Counted from the first letter of the stretch, positions 33,804-42,818 are shown. The stretch is DNA of 64,000 bases from Nodosilinea sp. WJT8-NPBG4 (GCA_019359285.1 JAHHHQ010000034.1:1-64000), one strand, 5' to 3'. Notes: a model not told the origin generated them from the sequence alone. Program-made: numbers and translations.

Positions 33804-34738
33804 TAGCTAAAATCCGCCGCAATGCTGCGATGGGCTCGCACATAGCCAGCGTCTATGCAGGCAAAGTAGGGCTTGAGTTGTCCATGGGCTGCCGGCAGCG
33901 CCTGAAACGGGATCGACGGATAGAGGTGGTGCTCAGCGTGGTAGGGCATATTCCACATCAGCCAGCGCAGAGGCCAGAGGGTGAGCGTGGTGCGGGTGTT
34001 GATCAGCGGGTTGGCGTCGTTGGGGCAGCCGGTGTGCTCGGCCAGCAGCACAACCCGCAGCAGGGGTTGACCCAGCGCCAGCGGCAGCACCCAATGGGTG
34101 AACAAAAACCACGGTTGGCCCAGCAGAGTCGAGACAACCATCACTGCTGCATAGGTCAGCAACTGAAGCTGCACCGAACGAACTACCTCAGCGTGGGAGC
34201 TTTCGGGCAGGTAATACAGACCGTCTAGCTGCCCAAGGGCGACTTTGCTGTGGCAGCGCACCTTGCCGACCCACCAGGAAATACCGCTCATTTGCCAGAC
34301 GTAGTTGCTTAAGCTGGTTGGCTTGTGGTCTTCTAGCTCAGGGTCTTTGCCGGGAATCTGGGTATAGCGGTGGTGCCACTTGTGGTAGCGTCTGTAAAAC
34401 GTACTGTTATAAAACGACAGCAGCCCCGCCAACCAGGCTGCTCCGTCATTGAGACGGGGGTTGGCAAAGGCGGTGCGGTGGCAGCACTCATGCATAGCGC
34501 AAAACATCAGCGCCAGGCTGGCCCCGTAGACTACTAGAGCGGGCAGCGCCAGCCCAAGGGGAGCGGTGGCCCATAGGTAGCTGCTGACGGCCGTCACTGT
34601 TAAGTGGCCCAAAAACTGTCTGGCCCCGGCCCAGTTCGATCGCTGGTTAAGGATGGCCAAGGCGGCCGCCGATAAAATCTGGCGCGGCTGAGGGGGCAAC
34701 GGTCTGGACTCGACAGCAGGGGTAGTATTCGTAGGCAT
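33803..34738 (-). CDS. membrane fatty-acid desaturase/hydroxylase family protein
   Basis: 311 residues with the three histidine boxes of di-iron membrane desaturases: HECCHR (about 103-108), HKWHH (about 136-140) and HAEHH near residue 269. Hydrophobic segments lie between them (YGASLALMFCAM; LLTYAAVMVVSTLLG; FLFTHWVLPLALG). The NMPYHAEHHLYP ending is shared with lipid and carotenoid hydroxylase/desaturase relatives, so the substrate could be a fatty acid, sterol-like lipid or carotenoid. It is the first gene of a two-gene operon with the MetX-like hydrolase, which suggests the hydrolase acts on the same lipid. Confidence 0.85.
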   Translation of the reverse strand: MPTNTTPAVESRPLPPQPRQILSAAALAILNQRSNWAGARQFLGHLTVTAVSSYLWATAPLGLALPALVVYGASLALMFCAMHECCHRTAFANPRLNDGAAWLAGLLSFYNSTFYRRYHKWHHRYTQIPGKDPELEDHKPTSLSNYVWQMSGISWWVGKVRCHSKVALGQLDGLYYLPESSHAEVVRSVQLQLLTYAAVMVVSTLLGQPWFLFTHWVLPLALGQPLLRVVLLAEHTGCPNDANPLINTRTTLTLWPLRWLMWNMPYHAEHHLYPSIPFQALPAAHGQLKPYFACIDAGYVRAHRSIAADFS

Positions 34739-34879
34739 GGTTAACGTTCTGGTAGAAAATGTTTGGGCAACGTCAGATAATTAAGCAATGGGAAGCAGCC
34801 TGGTTGCGAAACGCCCGGTTGCTCAAACCACTTTTCCCACAATGACCTGCTGACTAAATCGGCCAGCACAAGGACCCTC

Positions 34880-34904
34880 GCTCAGCTTGTTATGACAAGT
34901 GAGC
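34880..34904. promoter_or_regulatory. near-palindromic operator candidate of the GntR gene
   Basis: GCTCAGCTTGT-TATG-ACAAGTGAGC, a 10-bp dyad with one bulged base and TTGT/ACAA at its centre, in the divergent region 70 bp ahead of the GntR regulator. Position suits autoregulation or control of the divergent desaturase operon. Confidence 0.45.
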
Positions 34905-34974
34905 TTAGCACAATTATTTGAGGCGACCAAGCCGTTTTGAAGAATGTCCGCCGTCCGTTGATGGTTCCCTGACC

Positions 34975-35691
34975 ATGGCTACTCCGCTACACATCAGCAT
35001 TTCTGAAAAGCTGCGCCGCCAGATTGAGGTGGGGGAGTACAAGTCTGGCGATCGCCTGCCCAGCGAGCACCAGCTAATGGAAACCTTTAACGTCAGCCGC
35101 ATCACGGCTCGCCAAGCGGTGGCGAATTTGGTTAGCCAGGGGTTGGCGATCGCCTATCGAGGCAAGGGCGTCTTCGTCACCCCCCAGAAAAAAGTCACCT
35201 ATTCTCTCTCTAGCCCGCTGGTGTTTCTAGAGCAAGATATGGCCCGGCAAGGGATCACTTTCTCCTTTGAAAATCTGGCCTTTGAATCGATGCCTGCCGC
35301 CGCTGACGTCGCCGCTGAACTGGGTATTGTCGAAAAATCTGAGGTGTACCGGCAAAAAAAGCTCTTGCGAATGGATGGCGCCGCCGGGGCGGTGGATATC
35401 TCTTACCTAAGCACCGAATTGGGTGAGCCCTTTGTCCCCCTATTCCAGCGGCAGATGACCTTTCCGACCCTGGCCCAAAACGGCATTCCGGTCGAACGTC
35501 TAGACGGCGTGATTGAATGCACCCACGCCGACTACGACCTCAGCGGCTACCTAGAGGTGCCCCTGGGCCACGCTCTCATGGTTTACCGCTATACGGCCTA
35601 CAGCAGCGATCAGCAGCCGGTGCTGCATGGGTCTACTATCTCCCGCGCCGATCGCTTCTGCTATTCTCTCAGCACGCGATCGGGCAGCTAG
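34975..35691 (+). CDS. GntR/HutC-family transcriptional regulator
   Basis: 238 residues from ATG 34975 (MATPLHISISEKLRRQIEVG); the first 19 codons of the longer frame have no ribosome site. N-terminal winged helix with the GntR signature GDRLPSEHQLMETFNVSRIT and ARQAVANLVSQGLAIAYRGKG (about 23-65). The C-terminal UTRA ligand domain (about 85-235) would sense a small metabolite. It lies divergent from the desaturase operon and 64 bp before the transporter gene, so either could be the target. Confidence 0.9.
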   Translation: MATPLHISISEKLRRQIEVGEYKSGDRLPSEHQLMETFNVSRITARQAVANLVSQGLAIAYRGKGVFVTPQKKVTYSLSSPLVFLEQDMARQGITFSFENLAFESMPAAADVAAELGIVEKSEVYRQKKLLRMDGAAGAVDISYLSTELGEPFVPLFQRQMTFPTLAQNGIPVERLDGVIECTHADYDLSGYLEVPLGHALMVYRYTAYSSDQQPVLHGSTISRADRFCYSLSTRSGS

Positions 35692-35754
35692 AGCCAGGTG
35701 TATAAACCTGAAGGGCACTAGCGGCATTAAAATTGATGACTTTTGCGATCGCCC

Positions 35755-36969
35755 ATGGCCACTGCACCAGCTACGCCCCATCGCCTCAAAGAAAGCTCGC
35801 TGGTGGGGTTGATGGCACTTTTGTATGCCGTGCAGGCAGCCAGCAGCAATCCAGGGCTGGCCTATTTACCCGTAGCTGCCTATCTGACGGATGCTCTAGG
35901 CTTTTCGGCAACACAGCTGGCTAGTTTTCAGGCTGTGGTGCTGCTGCCCTGGTTCACCAAGCCCCTGTGGGCGCTGCTAGCCGATGGTGTTGCCTTGGGA
36001 AAGTATCGAATTAAAGGCTACCTGACCCTGTGTTATGGCCTAGTCGTCGTGGGGTTTGGGGCATTGGGGCTGGTGCCGCAACTCACCGCTGTAGATCTGA
36101 TGGTCGGCGTCGGCGTCATTTCCACAGCGGTGGCCGTCTCGGATGTACTGGCCGACCGATTGATGGTTGTAGAAGGGCAGCAGCGACAGCGAGCAAATGT
36201 GTATCAGGCGGCTCAGTGGGTAGGGTGGGGCAGTACGACGGTGGCGATGTTTCTGGCTGGGGGATGGTTAGCCGACCACGCTGCCCTACCCACAACTTTT
36301 TGGCTGAGTACCCTGTTGCCAGGGTTCTCTCTAGTGCTGGTGATCTGGAAACTGCCTGAAAAGCCAGACTCTACCCAGCGCCTGCGGGCCAGTTGGCAAC
36401 AATTTTACCGAGCCTTGGGACAACCTCAACTACGTCGGTTGATTGGCCTGGTGGTGGTGCTACAGATCAGCCCGCTACCGGTAGATTACCTCTATCAGAC
36501 TCAGGAGTTGGGCTTTGACAATGGGGTGGTTGGCCAACTTAAGGCGGTAGAAGCGGTGGGTACGGCGCTGGGAGCGCTGGGGTTTGGGCTCTGGGCTTGG
36601 CGTGCGCCGCAGTTGCCGCTGCTGAGCCTAGCTGTAATTGGCCAGGCGGGGGCCACCCTTAGCCTGGCTTTCATGCATGATGTGAATTCGGCCTATGGGG
36701 TTTACCTGCTGCGCGGCCTGCTAGGAATTGTTGGATTTCTGGGGTTGTTTGGGCGGGTTGTGCCTGCCTGTCCATCCCTGGCCGAGGGTTTTACCTACGC
36801 TCTTTTGGTGTCAGTCTCAAACCTCGCCGTCAGTTTGGGGCTGTTGGCAGGAGGCACCTTGTACGACCTAGGTCTCCCCTTTGGTACCATTGCCCTGGTT
36901 GGGGCAGGCTACATCCTAGTTGTGGGGAGTTGGCTAATTTGCTGCCAGACTGACCTTCACGGACACTAG
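35755..36969 (+). CDS. BT1/MFS-type transporter (folate-biopterin transporter-like)
   Basis: 404 residues from ATG 35755 with about 12 hydrophobic segments. The first helices and the loops FQAVVLLPWFTKPLWALLAD (about 60-79) and VAVSDVLADRLMVVEGQQ (about 122-139) match the BT1 branch of the major facilitator superfamily, whose cyanobacterial and plastid members carry folates. Substrate is not proven. Located just downstream of the GntR regulator on the same strand, which may control it. Inner or plasma membrane. Confidence 0.78.
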   Translation: MATAPATPHRLKESSLVGLMALLYAVQAASSNPGLAYLPVAAYLTDALGFSATQLASFQAVVLLPWFTKPLWALLADGVALGKYRIKGYLTLCYGLVVVGFGALGLVPQLTAVDLMVGVGVISTAVAVSDVLADRLMVVEGQQRQRANVYQAAQWVGWGSTTVAMFLAGGWLADHAALPTTFWLSTLLPGFSLVLVIWKLPEKPDSTQRLRASWQQFYRALGQPQLRRLIGLVVVLQISPLPVDYLYQTQELGFDNGVVGQLKAVEAVGTALGALGFGLWAWRAPQLPLLSLAVIGQAGATLSLAFMHDVNSAYGVYLLRGLLGIVGFLGLFGRVVPACPSLAEGFTYALLVSVSNLAVSLGLLAGGTLYDLGLPFGTIALVGAGYILVVGSWLICCQTDLHGH

Positions 36970-36978
36970 CCTCAATGT

Positions 36979-38460
36979 TTATCCACCTTCTTTTTGCCTT
37001 CTTTTTAGCAGCGCAACGGTGAGCAGCCGCCATTTTCCTAGGGGACGAGTCAGGGTTTCCCAAAATTTGCGGAGCAGTAAACGACCATTGATGTTTTTCC
37101 AGGGGGGCGATAGGCGCAGAGCGCGGTAAACCAACGCTAGGGCTTGCCAATGGTGTTGTTGTTCCCAATGCACTTTGCCCAGACAGGCGTAGGCGATCGC
37201 TTTGACATTTCCTTCGACTGCCTCGTCCTCTGCTGCCGCCAAGGCAATTTGGCTGGCCTGGTGAGCCAAGTTGGTTTTGCCCAGGGCGGCGTAGCAGTAG
37301 GCCTGGTGAGCCGTAACAATTGCGATCGCGCCATTCCCTTCCCCGATGCGTCGGGCTATGCCTTCAGCTTGTTTGAAGTAGGTCATGGCCTCAGAAAAGT
37401 TGCTCAAACCGTAGGCATAAATCACGCCCAGATCGTTGAGGACTAAAGTTTCTCGGTTATAGCGGTAGATTTCACGATAGAGAGCGAGACTTTGCTGCCC
37501 GTGGGCGATCGCCGCCTCTAGGTTATGGCTTAGAAAAGAACACCGACAAAGTCCTACCAGGGTATCGGCTTGCAGCGTCAGATTGTTTTGGTTTTGGCCC
37601 AACGTTAGACACTGGTTGAGGTAAGGCAACGCTTTCTCCGGTTCACCACGCCATTCGTGCACCTTGGCAAAATGGTGTAGCGTAGCCGTTTCTTGGGCTG
37701 AAAGCCGATGAGTTTGGGCCAGGACCAACGCCTCCTGCAATACCTCAAGACTGCGGCGAGTGCGCCCGGTGTAGCCATAGGCCAGGGCTAGCTGCTGCAA
37801 AACTTTGGTCGTTGTTTCCCAGGCCGCCAAGGTTTGGGCCAGGGGTAATATCGCTTCTAGTTCTTTGATGACAGGGCGATAGCGCAAGCATTCCATCTCC
37901 AAATCGACCAGACCACGGCGAGCCTCTACCTCCAACCGCAGATTGGGTTGGGCTCGACTTTCTGCTAACAGAATTTCGTAGTGGTGTTTGGCTTTGTCGT
38001 AGACCCCCAACTGCTGCCAGCAGTACCCTGCTAACTGGCGCAGCTCGGTCTGCAAACCTTGACCTACCTGATTTAATAAGGCCTCACATAGCTCGACCTG
38101 CTCACGGCGGTGCCCCCACAGCCCTAACTGTCGGTAAAGAGCGATGCCATCGCTGACGGGAGCTGTGGCGATCGCCTGGGCGATTGGCCACAGCTCCGCC
38201 TCACAGGCATGATAAAACGCCTCTAGCCAGCCCCTCACCTGGGCTAAAGGAGTCTGGCTGTGAGGTTCGTAGTGACTCAGCCACTGCACGATCGCCATGT
38301 AGTGGGCATACACCCAGGGCGATGAAAGATCTATAGCCGGCAGATCGGCTAACTGGCTGGGTCGCAACATAACCAGATCGCCCTCCAGGGTGTGGGCAAT
38401 TAGGCACTCTAGGGGCATAGCCTCCAGAGTGCTGTACTTAGGGGCTGGTAGTGTTGTCAT
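36979..38460 (-). CDS. TPR-repeat protein, partner of the NB-ARC ATPase
   Basis: 493 residues with at least eight tetratricopeptide-like helical pairs from about residue 130 to 440 (for example YCWQQLGVYDKAKHHYEILL, RRSLEVLQEALVLAQTHRLS, EKALPYLNQCLTLGQNQNNL). The start codon lies inside the end of the upstream NB-ARC gene (23-bp overlap), so they are translated together. In many cyanobacterial STAND proteins NB-ARC and TPR lie on one chain; here they are split, with TPR as the sensor half. No membrane segment. Confidence 0.8.
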   Translation of the reverse strand: MTTLPAPKYSTLEAMPLECLIAHTLEGDLVMLRPSQLADLPAIDLSSPWVYAHYMAIVQWLSHYEPHSQTPLAQVRGWLEAFYHACEAELWPIAQAIATAPVSDGIALYRQLGLWGHRREQVELCEALLNQVGQGLQTELRQLAGYCWQQLGVYDKAKHHYEILLAESRAQPNLRLEVEARRGLVDLEMECLRYRPVIKELEAILPLAQTLAAWETTTKVLQQLALAYGYTGRTRRSLEVLQEALVLAQTHRLSAQETATLHHFAKVHEWRGEPEKALPYLNQCLTLGQNQNNLTLQADTLVGLCRCSFLSHNLEAAIAHGQQSLALYREIYRYNRETLVLNDLGVIYAYGLSNFSEAMTYFKQAEGIARRIGEGNGAIAIVTAHQAYCYAALGKTNLAHQASQIALAAAEDEAVEGNVKAIAYACLGKVHWEQQHHWQALALVYRALRLSPPWKNINGRLLLRKFWETLTRPLGKWRLLTVALLKRRQKEGG

Positions 38461-39838
38461 GGCGGGCTTTTAGGTGACGCAGATGGCTCAGGGCAAGGCT
38501 GCGGATTAAGTTGTGCTGGCGCAGATGCAGTTGGTCTTGCTCTACAAGGTCTTCTACTAGGTAGCGATCGATGAGCGCGTCTAGCATGAGCTGCTGCTGG
38601 TCGATATTGGGTTGTAGGGGGGCTAACAGATTGAGCCAAAAGGCCTCTACCACCGGGCGACGATAGACTGACCCCAGACAGAGCAGCCAGTAGGCCAAAG
38701 GCACCTCTTGCCGCAGGCGGTCAAAGCTGACTTCAACGCGCTGACGCACAATTTGCCGCAAATGCCGGGTATAGGAGTCAAGTCTGAGCGAATCGTCCTC
38801 TCCCTCCACGGACATGGTCTGGGCAACCTGCTCTAGCCGCTCAATCTCTTGGCCGTAGGTGCCCCAGTAGGCAGCGAAGTTGCCATGAAAGGGAGCGTTG
38901 AGAATTTCTCCCGCAATGATTTGTAGGGTGAGAGGGTGGCCCTCGTAGGCAGTTCCAATGCGGCGCAGTTGCTGTTGGGCCGCGCTATCGGCCTCGGGCT
39001 CTAGCCCCAGTTGGCGAAACAACAGCATTTGCTCCGGAGGTGCTAACCCTTTTAAGGGAGCGCAGTGCCAAACGGGCTGATAACGGCTGCCCAGCGATCG
39101 CAGCTCGACCGGAAACTCCTGCGTCGCCACTAACACCACGCTCTTGCACGCTTGAGCCGCCAAAAGCCGATGGAAAAACTGCTTCCACTCGACGTCCTTA
39201 AATTCGCTCCAGCCGGTTTCTTCATTACCCCGAAGTGTCGCTTCTAGCCCGTCTAGCACCAGCAAGCTGGGCTGAATCGCCAAATGGTTTACCACGGTGC
39301 TCACTCTTTCCCCAGGCGAGAGAGAGGCTGTTTCTACAACACTGTCGGTCAGGGAAGGGGCGATTTGGCTAAAGCCGGTTTGATCGCGATCGTCAAAGGT
39401 GATGCAGCGCTGGTTAGGAAAGGCCGTTTCTAACCGCTGGCGCAACTGATTGAGCAAAGCCGTTTTGCCGACCCCGGTCATGCCCGTGATTAGCAGTAGA
39501 CGACAGTGGTTTTGGCTGCGCTCCACTAACTCATCTAGCAGGGTGGCCCGCCCAACCCAAACTTCACTGTAGTAGTTGGCCGAGTGCGTTGATTTTGCGG
39601 GTGCGGAGGTGCGATCGGCCACCTGTTGCCAGTCGACCTGGGCCGCTTCACAAATAGCTTTGAAATAATCGGCACTAATTGGAATCCGCTGCCAAAACCG
39701 TCGCAGGGTAGCTAGGGAAACATGGGCGCGATCGTACCAAGCCGCCGATTGTCGTCCCCATCCCTGTTGACGAATGCTGGACTCAACTAGCTCTAGCCCC
39801 TTCAGCGATGCTTTTAACCTGTCTCGCCTCTTACCCAT
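38438..39838 (-). CDS. NB-ARC (STAND) ATPase with cyanobacterial HTH-like N-terminus
   Basis: 466 residues. The N-terminal 75 residues (GKRRDRLKASLKGLELVESS, then ADYFKAICEAAQVDWQQVAD) match the helix-turn-helix-like module seen at the front of many cyanobacterial NB-ARC/WD40 proteins. The NTPase has Walker A MTGVGKTALL (about 120-129), Walker B SLLVLDGLE near residue 194, a sensor/RNBS-like VVLVATQEF and a GxP-like EGHPLTLQIIAGE. After the ATPase comes a winged-helix-like ARC region. STAND proteins are signal-triggered oligomerising switches, often in defence or programmed death. The effector here is not obvious. Confidence 0.82.
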   Translation of the reverse strand: MGKRRDRLKASLKGLELVESSIRQQGWGRQSAAWYDRAHVSLATLRRFWQRIPISADYFKAICEAAQVDWQQVADRTSAPAKSTHSANYYSEVWVGRATLLDELVERSQNHCRLLLITGMTGVGKTALLNQLRQRLETAFPNQRCITFDDRDQTGFSQIAPSLTDSVVETASLSPGERVSTVVNHLAIQPSLLVLDGLEATLRGNEETGWSEFKDVEWKQFFHRLLAAQACKSVVLVATQEFPVELRSLGSRYQPVWHCAPLKGLAPPEQMLLFRQLGLEPEADSAAQQQLRRIGTAYEGHPLTLQIIAGEILNAPFHGNFAAYWGTYGQEIERLEQVAQTMSVEGEDDSLRLDSYTRHLRQIVRQRVEVSFDRLRQEVPLAYWLLCLGSVYRRPVVEAFWLNLLAPLQPNIDQQQLMLDALIDRYLVEDLVEQDQLHLRQHNLIRSLALSHLRHLKARHDNTTSP

Positions 39839-40317
39839 CAGCCTCAGTGACTAGTTAATCCCTTGATTCAATTCAGTTCATCCTACGGCGTAATGACTAA
39901 TTCACTCGCTCAAAAATCACTAAATAGCCGCAAATATACTGAGTTACCAGTAGAGACGTGGCTCATTATATTTACAAACCATAATGAGATACCTGCCTTC
40001 CCTTAGGAAGGTAAGTTTTATGGAGGTGAAGATTATGCCGTTAGTATCAGAACTTTTTAACGATTAAACGGCATAGTGTCTACAACGGATGATTAAATCA
40101 ACCTCAACGATGATTGATTTAATGGTCAATCCGCTTTCTAGAATTGAGTCAATCAATGATCGCAGCATTTTTGTTGGCTCTTGAACATGGCATAAAGATT
40201 GTAGTCAGGAGCGTCTCTATAAGGCCGTTCTCACAGGGTTGCATGGATTAAGTTCGATATTGGTTGATCCTTTTTGGCAGCGATAAATAAGTTTTCCATG
40301 CACTTAAGGAGAGAGCG
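39839..40317. promoter_or_regulatory. 479-bp divergent region with two inverted repeats
   Basis: Lies between the NB-ARC operon and the GIY-YIG gene. Contains TATGCCGTT/AACGGCATA (40034-40042 with 40067-40075, 24-nt spacer) and ATTAAATCA/TGATTTAAT (40092-40100 with 40115-40123, 14-nt spacer). The first encloses most of a tiny ATG frame (MPLVSELFND) with GGAGGTGAAG upstream, so a leader peptide cannot be excluded. No larger gene seen. Confidence 0.5.
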
Positions 40318-40647
40318 ATGAGAGGAAGTGAAGTTAAGCCTTTTGCTAGTGTTCATATAAACTCAGTACCGGAAATAGAAGGCATCTATGTGATTTACGA
40401 TGAAACTGCGGAGGATCTACCTGTCTATGTAGGGAGGTCAAACAACATTCGTAATAGGTTGAGAGAGCTTTTTATCGGTTGCGGCAGCAAAACAATAGAC
40501 CTACTGACGGGGCAGGGACATGATTTGTGGTTTTCGTTCGGCTATTCAAATAATCCCTATAGTACTGAGGCAGCAGAACTAGCAAGGCTTTCTCCTGCTG
40601 GTAATAAAAAACGAGTAATTAAGTATTTAGAGGAAGTTCAAGGGTAA
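40318..40647 (+). CDS. GIY-YIG domain protein
   Basis: 109 residues from ATG 40318 with AAGGAGAGAG upstream. The GIY-YIG core is visible as EGIYVIYD...LPVYVGRSNNIRNRLREL (about 20-53): GIY, then YVG in place of YIG, and the catalytic arginine two turns later. The family's conserved glutamate is probably in STEAAELAR near residue 83. Stand-alone GIY-YIG proteins of this size act as small nucleases of unknown target. Divergent from the NB-ARC/TPR pair. Confidence 0.75.
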   Translation: MRGSEVKPFASVHINSVPEIEGIYVIYDETAEDLPVYVGRSNNIRNRLRELFIGCGSKTIDLLTGQGHDLWFSFGYSNNPYSTEAAELARLSPAGNKKRVIKYLEEVQG

Positions 40648-40851
40648 TCGCTCACAATGCTAGCCCAACCCCTTCGAAAATAGAAAATGCAGGGTGTTTA
40701 ACGCTCAGGCTCCGCCCACTCCATCGCTGGTGCTATTCCCTCAGCACGCAGTTGGGTGGCTGAAATTAGTGGGCCAGCACTATGTGCCAAATTGCTATCT
40801 CGCACAGGTTCCCTGGGCGACTCCGTCGGCCTCGTTATACTGATCACATGA

Positions 40852-40883
40852 GCCAGGGCCGCAACCTTTGGGATTGCCCTGGC
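40852..40883 (+). promoter_or_regulatory. hairpin in the leader of the DUF1400 gene
   Basis: Perfect 8-bp stem GCCAGGGC/GCCCTGGC with a 16-nt loop, ending 29 bp before the start codon. Could attenuate or stabilise the message. Confidence 0.4.
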
Positions 40884-40912
40884 GTCAGCAGATAAATCGG
40901 TAGGAGGTCGCG

Positions 40913-41440
40913 ATGCAACATCGAACCCGTCAAGTCTTAACGGCAGTGGCGTTAACCAGCTTAGGCTTTGGAGCACTGGTTGCTCCAGCGGGGGCAGCTG
41001 AGTCGGTGCGTCTCAACTACCGGGGGTTTAGCCGAACGGTGCCTGTGGCGTTACTGACTGCCCTAGCTGAAACCGGTGACTCCTCTGGGTCGCTCGATGG
41101 ACTGCTTAACCAGGCGGGGCAGAACCCAGCAGAGCTGCGATCGCTGCTGACTCGTCCTCTACCCGCCGACTCGGTCGTGCTCGATCGCTCCCTCAACAGC
41201 GGCCTTGGAGAGTGGGCCCTCGATCAGCTCGGCGACTCTATTCATACGAGTACAGGCGAGGCCGATCGCCAGGCGCTGCGATCGGCCCTAGTGCTATCTG
41301 CCAGTGACGATAGCCACATTACCCTCCTAGAGGTGCTGCAAAAGTACCCCACCGAAGAAGTGGTGCTGGAGGGCGATCGCATTCAGGATGCTTACAATAG
41401 TCTGGCCAGTTTTCTGCGGCCCCTGTCAATTTTTCTATAG
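40913..41440 (+). CDS. secreted DUF1400 domain protein
   Basis: 175 residues with a signal peptide (about 1-28, ALTSLGFGALVAPAGAAES). The mature part matches DUF1400 (VRLNYRGFSRTVPVALLTALAETG...), the domain found at the N-terminus of many cyanobacterial secreted alpha/beta hydrolases. Here it stands alone without the hydrolase, so it is either a free regulatory domain or the relic of a truncated lipase-like protein. ATG 40913 with AGGAGGT upstream. Periplasm or thylakoid lumen expected. Confidence 0.8.
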   Translation: MQHRTRQVLTAVALTSLGFGALVAPAGAAESVRLNYRGFSRTVPVALLTALAETGDSSGSLDGLLNQAGQNPAELRSLLTRPLPADSVVLDRSLNSGLGEWALDQLGDSIHTSTGEADRQALRSALVLSASDDSHITLLEVLQKYPTEEVVLEGDRIQDAYNSLASFLRPLSIFL

Positions 41441-41465
41441 CCGCCCCTTGAGAGCCTCTTGTAGC

Positions 41466-41627
41466 TCAGCGGTTCAAAAGCGAAACTGCTACCATCCCCA
41501 CCACAATCGCTACTACCAGTAGCGTCAGTGGCTCCAGCTTAAACTCCGAGCCTTTGCTAGAGCCCGTTGCATAAAAGAACGCGGAAAACACCAGCAATAT
41601 CACAACCAGATCTAGGCCAGTAAACAC
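41466..41627 (-). CDS. small two-helix membrane protein
   Basis: 53 residues from GTG 41627, with AGGAGA about 9 bases upstream. Two hydrophobic helices (GLDLVVILLVFSAFFYATG and LTLLVVAIVVGMVAVSLL) are joined by a short charged loop (SSKGSEFKLEP), ending NR. The start is inferred from the ribosome site. Unknown function; small membrane proteins of this plan are often subunits of photosynthetic or transport complexes. Confidence 0.5.
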   Translation of the reverse strand: MFTGLDLVVILLVFSAFFYATGSSKGSEFKLEPLTLLVVAIVVGMVAVSLLNR

Positions 41628-41837
41628 AATGCATTCTCCTATGGCCGACTGGAACCCTATGCTCGGCGATAACTGCGCTTGACCAAGAGCTTGATCTGGC
41701 TAGAGCCGTTTCGTTTCGCCACCAACTTAACTCAGTATTTTAGTCGTCCCGGCCAAAACTGAACGCTGAAATAAAAGCATAGGTCGCGCCTGGGTAAGAA
41801 TTCTACCCATAACATGTCTTCTACGGGAACTGGCGGG

Positions 41838-42599
41838 CTAAAACGCGGCGCGGCTGGCCATATCGCGGGGGCGTTTTTTGATCAGCGTAGGGTCGAGATA
41901 GGTAATTGCTTCGGCGCACGATCGCACCCGTTCAATCGGCTCAAACACATTTACCTGGTAGACGATCTGGTTATCCCAGTCGAGGGCAGTGAGCCAGCCG
42001 CTGCGGGGATGGTAGACGCCCGTGTCAATATCGAGCCAGCCACGCCCGGCAACAATTTGACCAGGGTCTACGCCAGGGAAGGTAAAGGTAATAGTGTGGC
42101 CCGTGATGATCAGCTTGTCGGAGAAAAAGGGTGTCAGGCTGCTGTGAAAGGTTTCGCGAATCCAGCACATTTCGTAGCTGCTCTGTTCGGCGATGGGCAG
42201 CATGGGGTTGACCCCGGCATGCACCAGCCACAGATCGCCTAGGTCAATGTAGAGGGGCAGCTGGCGTAGCCAGTCGAGGTGGTCTTCGAGGGTGGCGGCG
42301 GACCCGTGGTAGCTGCTAAGGGTGGCTTGGCCACCGCTAAAGATCCAGCCCTGGAGGGTGGGAGGATTGATTTTGCCGTCGACAAAGGTATCTAGAATCA
42401 GCTGCTCGTGGTTGCCCCGCACACAGCCAGCGGCGTGACGACGCACAAAGTCCACTACGTCAGCGCTCTTAGGGCCGCGATCGATGAGGTCGCCGACACA
42501 GTAGACTTTATCGTCGGGTTCTGGGGCGATCGCATCCCACAGCCGCTGAAGGCCGTCGAAGTGACCGTGTATATCGCCAATAAAAATGCGTCGGGGCAT
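41838..42599 (-). CDS. calcineurin-like metallophosphoesterase (PPP-type protein phosphatase)
   Basis: 253 residues with the PPP signature blocks GDIHGH (about 8-13), GDLIDRGPKS (about 36-45) and RGNHEQ (about 60-65), then the metal-binding histidines LVHAG (about 122-126) and TGHT. This is the bacterial PP1/PP2A-like or ApaH-related fold, acting on phosphoserine/threonine proteins or dinucleoside polyphosphates. Cytoplasmic. Stands alone with an ATG start at 42599. Confidence 0.9.
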   Translation of the reverse strand: MPRRIFIGDIHGHFDGLQRLWDAIAPEPDDKVYCVGDLIDRGPKSADVVDFVRRHAAGCVRGNHEQLILDTFVDGKINPPTLQGWIFSGGQATLSSYHGSAATLEDHLDWLRQLPLYIDLGDLWLVHAGVNPMLPIAEQSSYEMCWIRETFHSSLTPFFSDKLIITGHTITFTFPGVDPGQIVAGRGWLDIDTGVYHPRSGWLTALDWDNQIVYQVNVFEPIERVRSCAEAITYLDPTLIKKRPRDMASRAAF

Positions 42600-42818
42600 G
42601 GGGTAGGGAATCCATTACCTTCATTATGCCTTAACCCCTAACTCAACTCCCGGCTTTTCGTAATGCTTAGGTGTTTAAAGGCAATTCGAAGCATAGTTTC
42701 TAGCTGAGGTTAGAGATTTTATGATTGCCCAAAGGTAAAACGCCTACTTCTAAGGGCAGATGAGGTTTATTCTCATTGTTCTCAGGCATAATAAAAGCCA
42801 GCTTCAAGCACTTACCCC

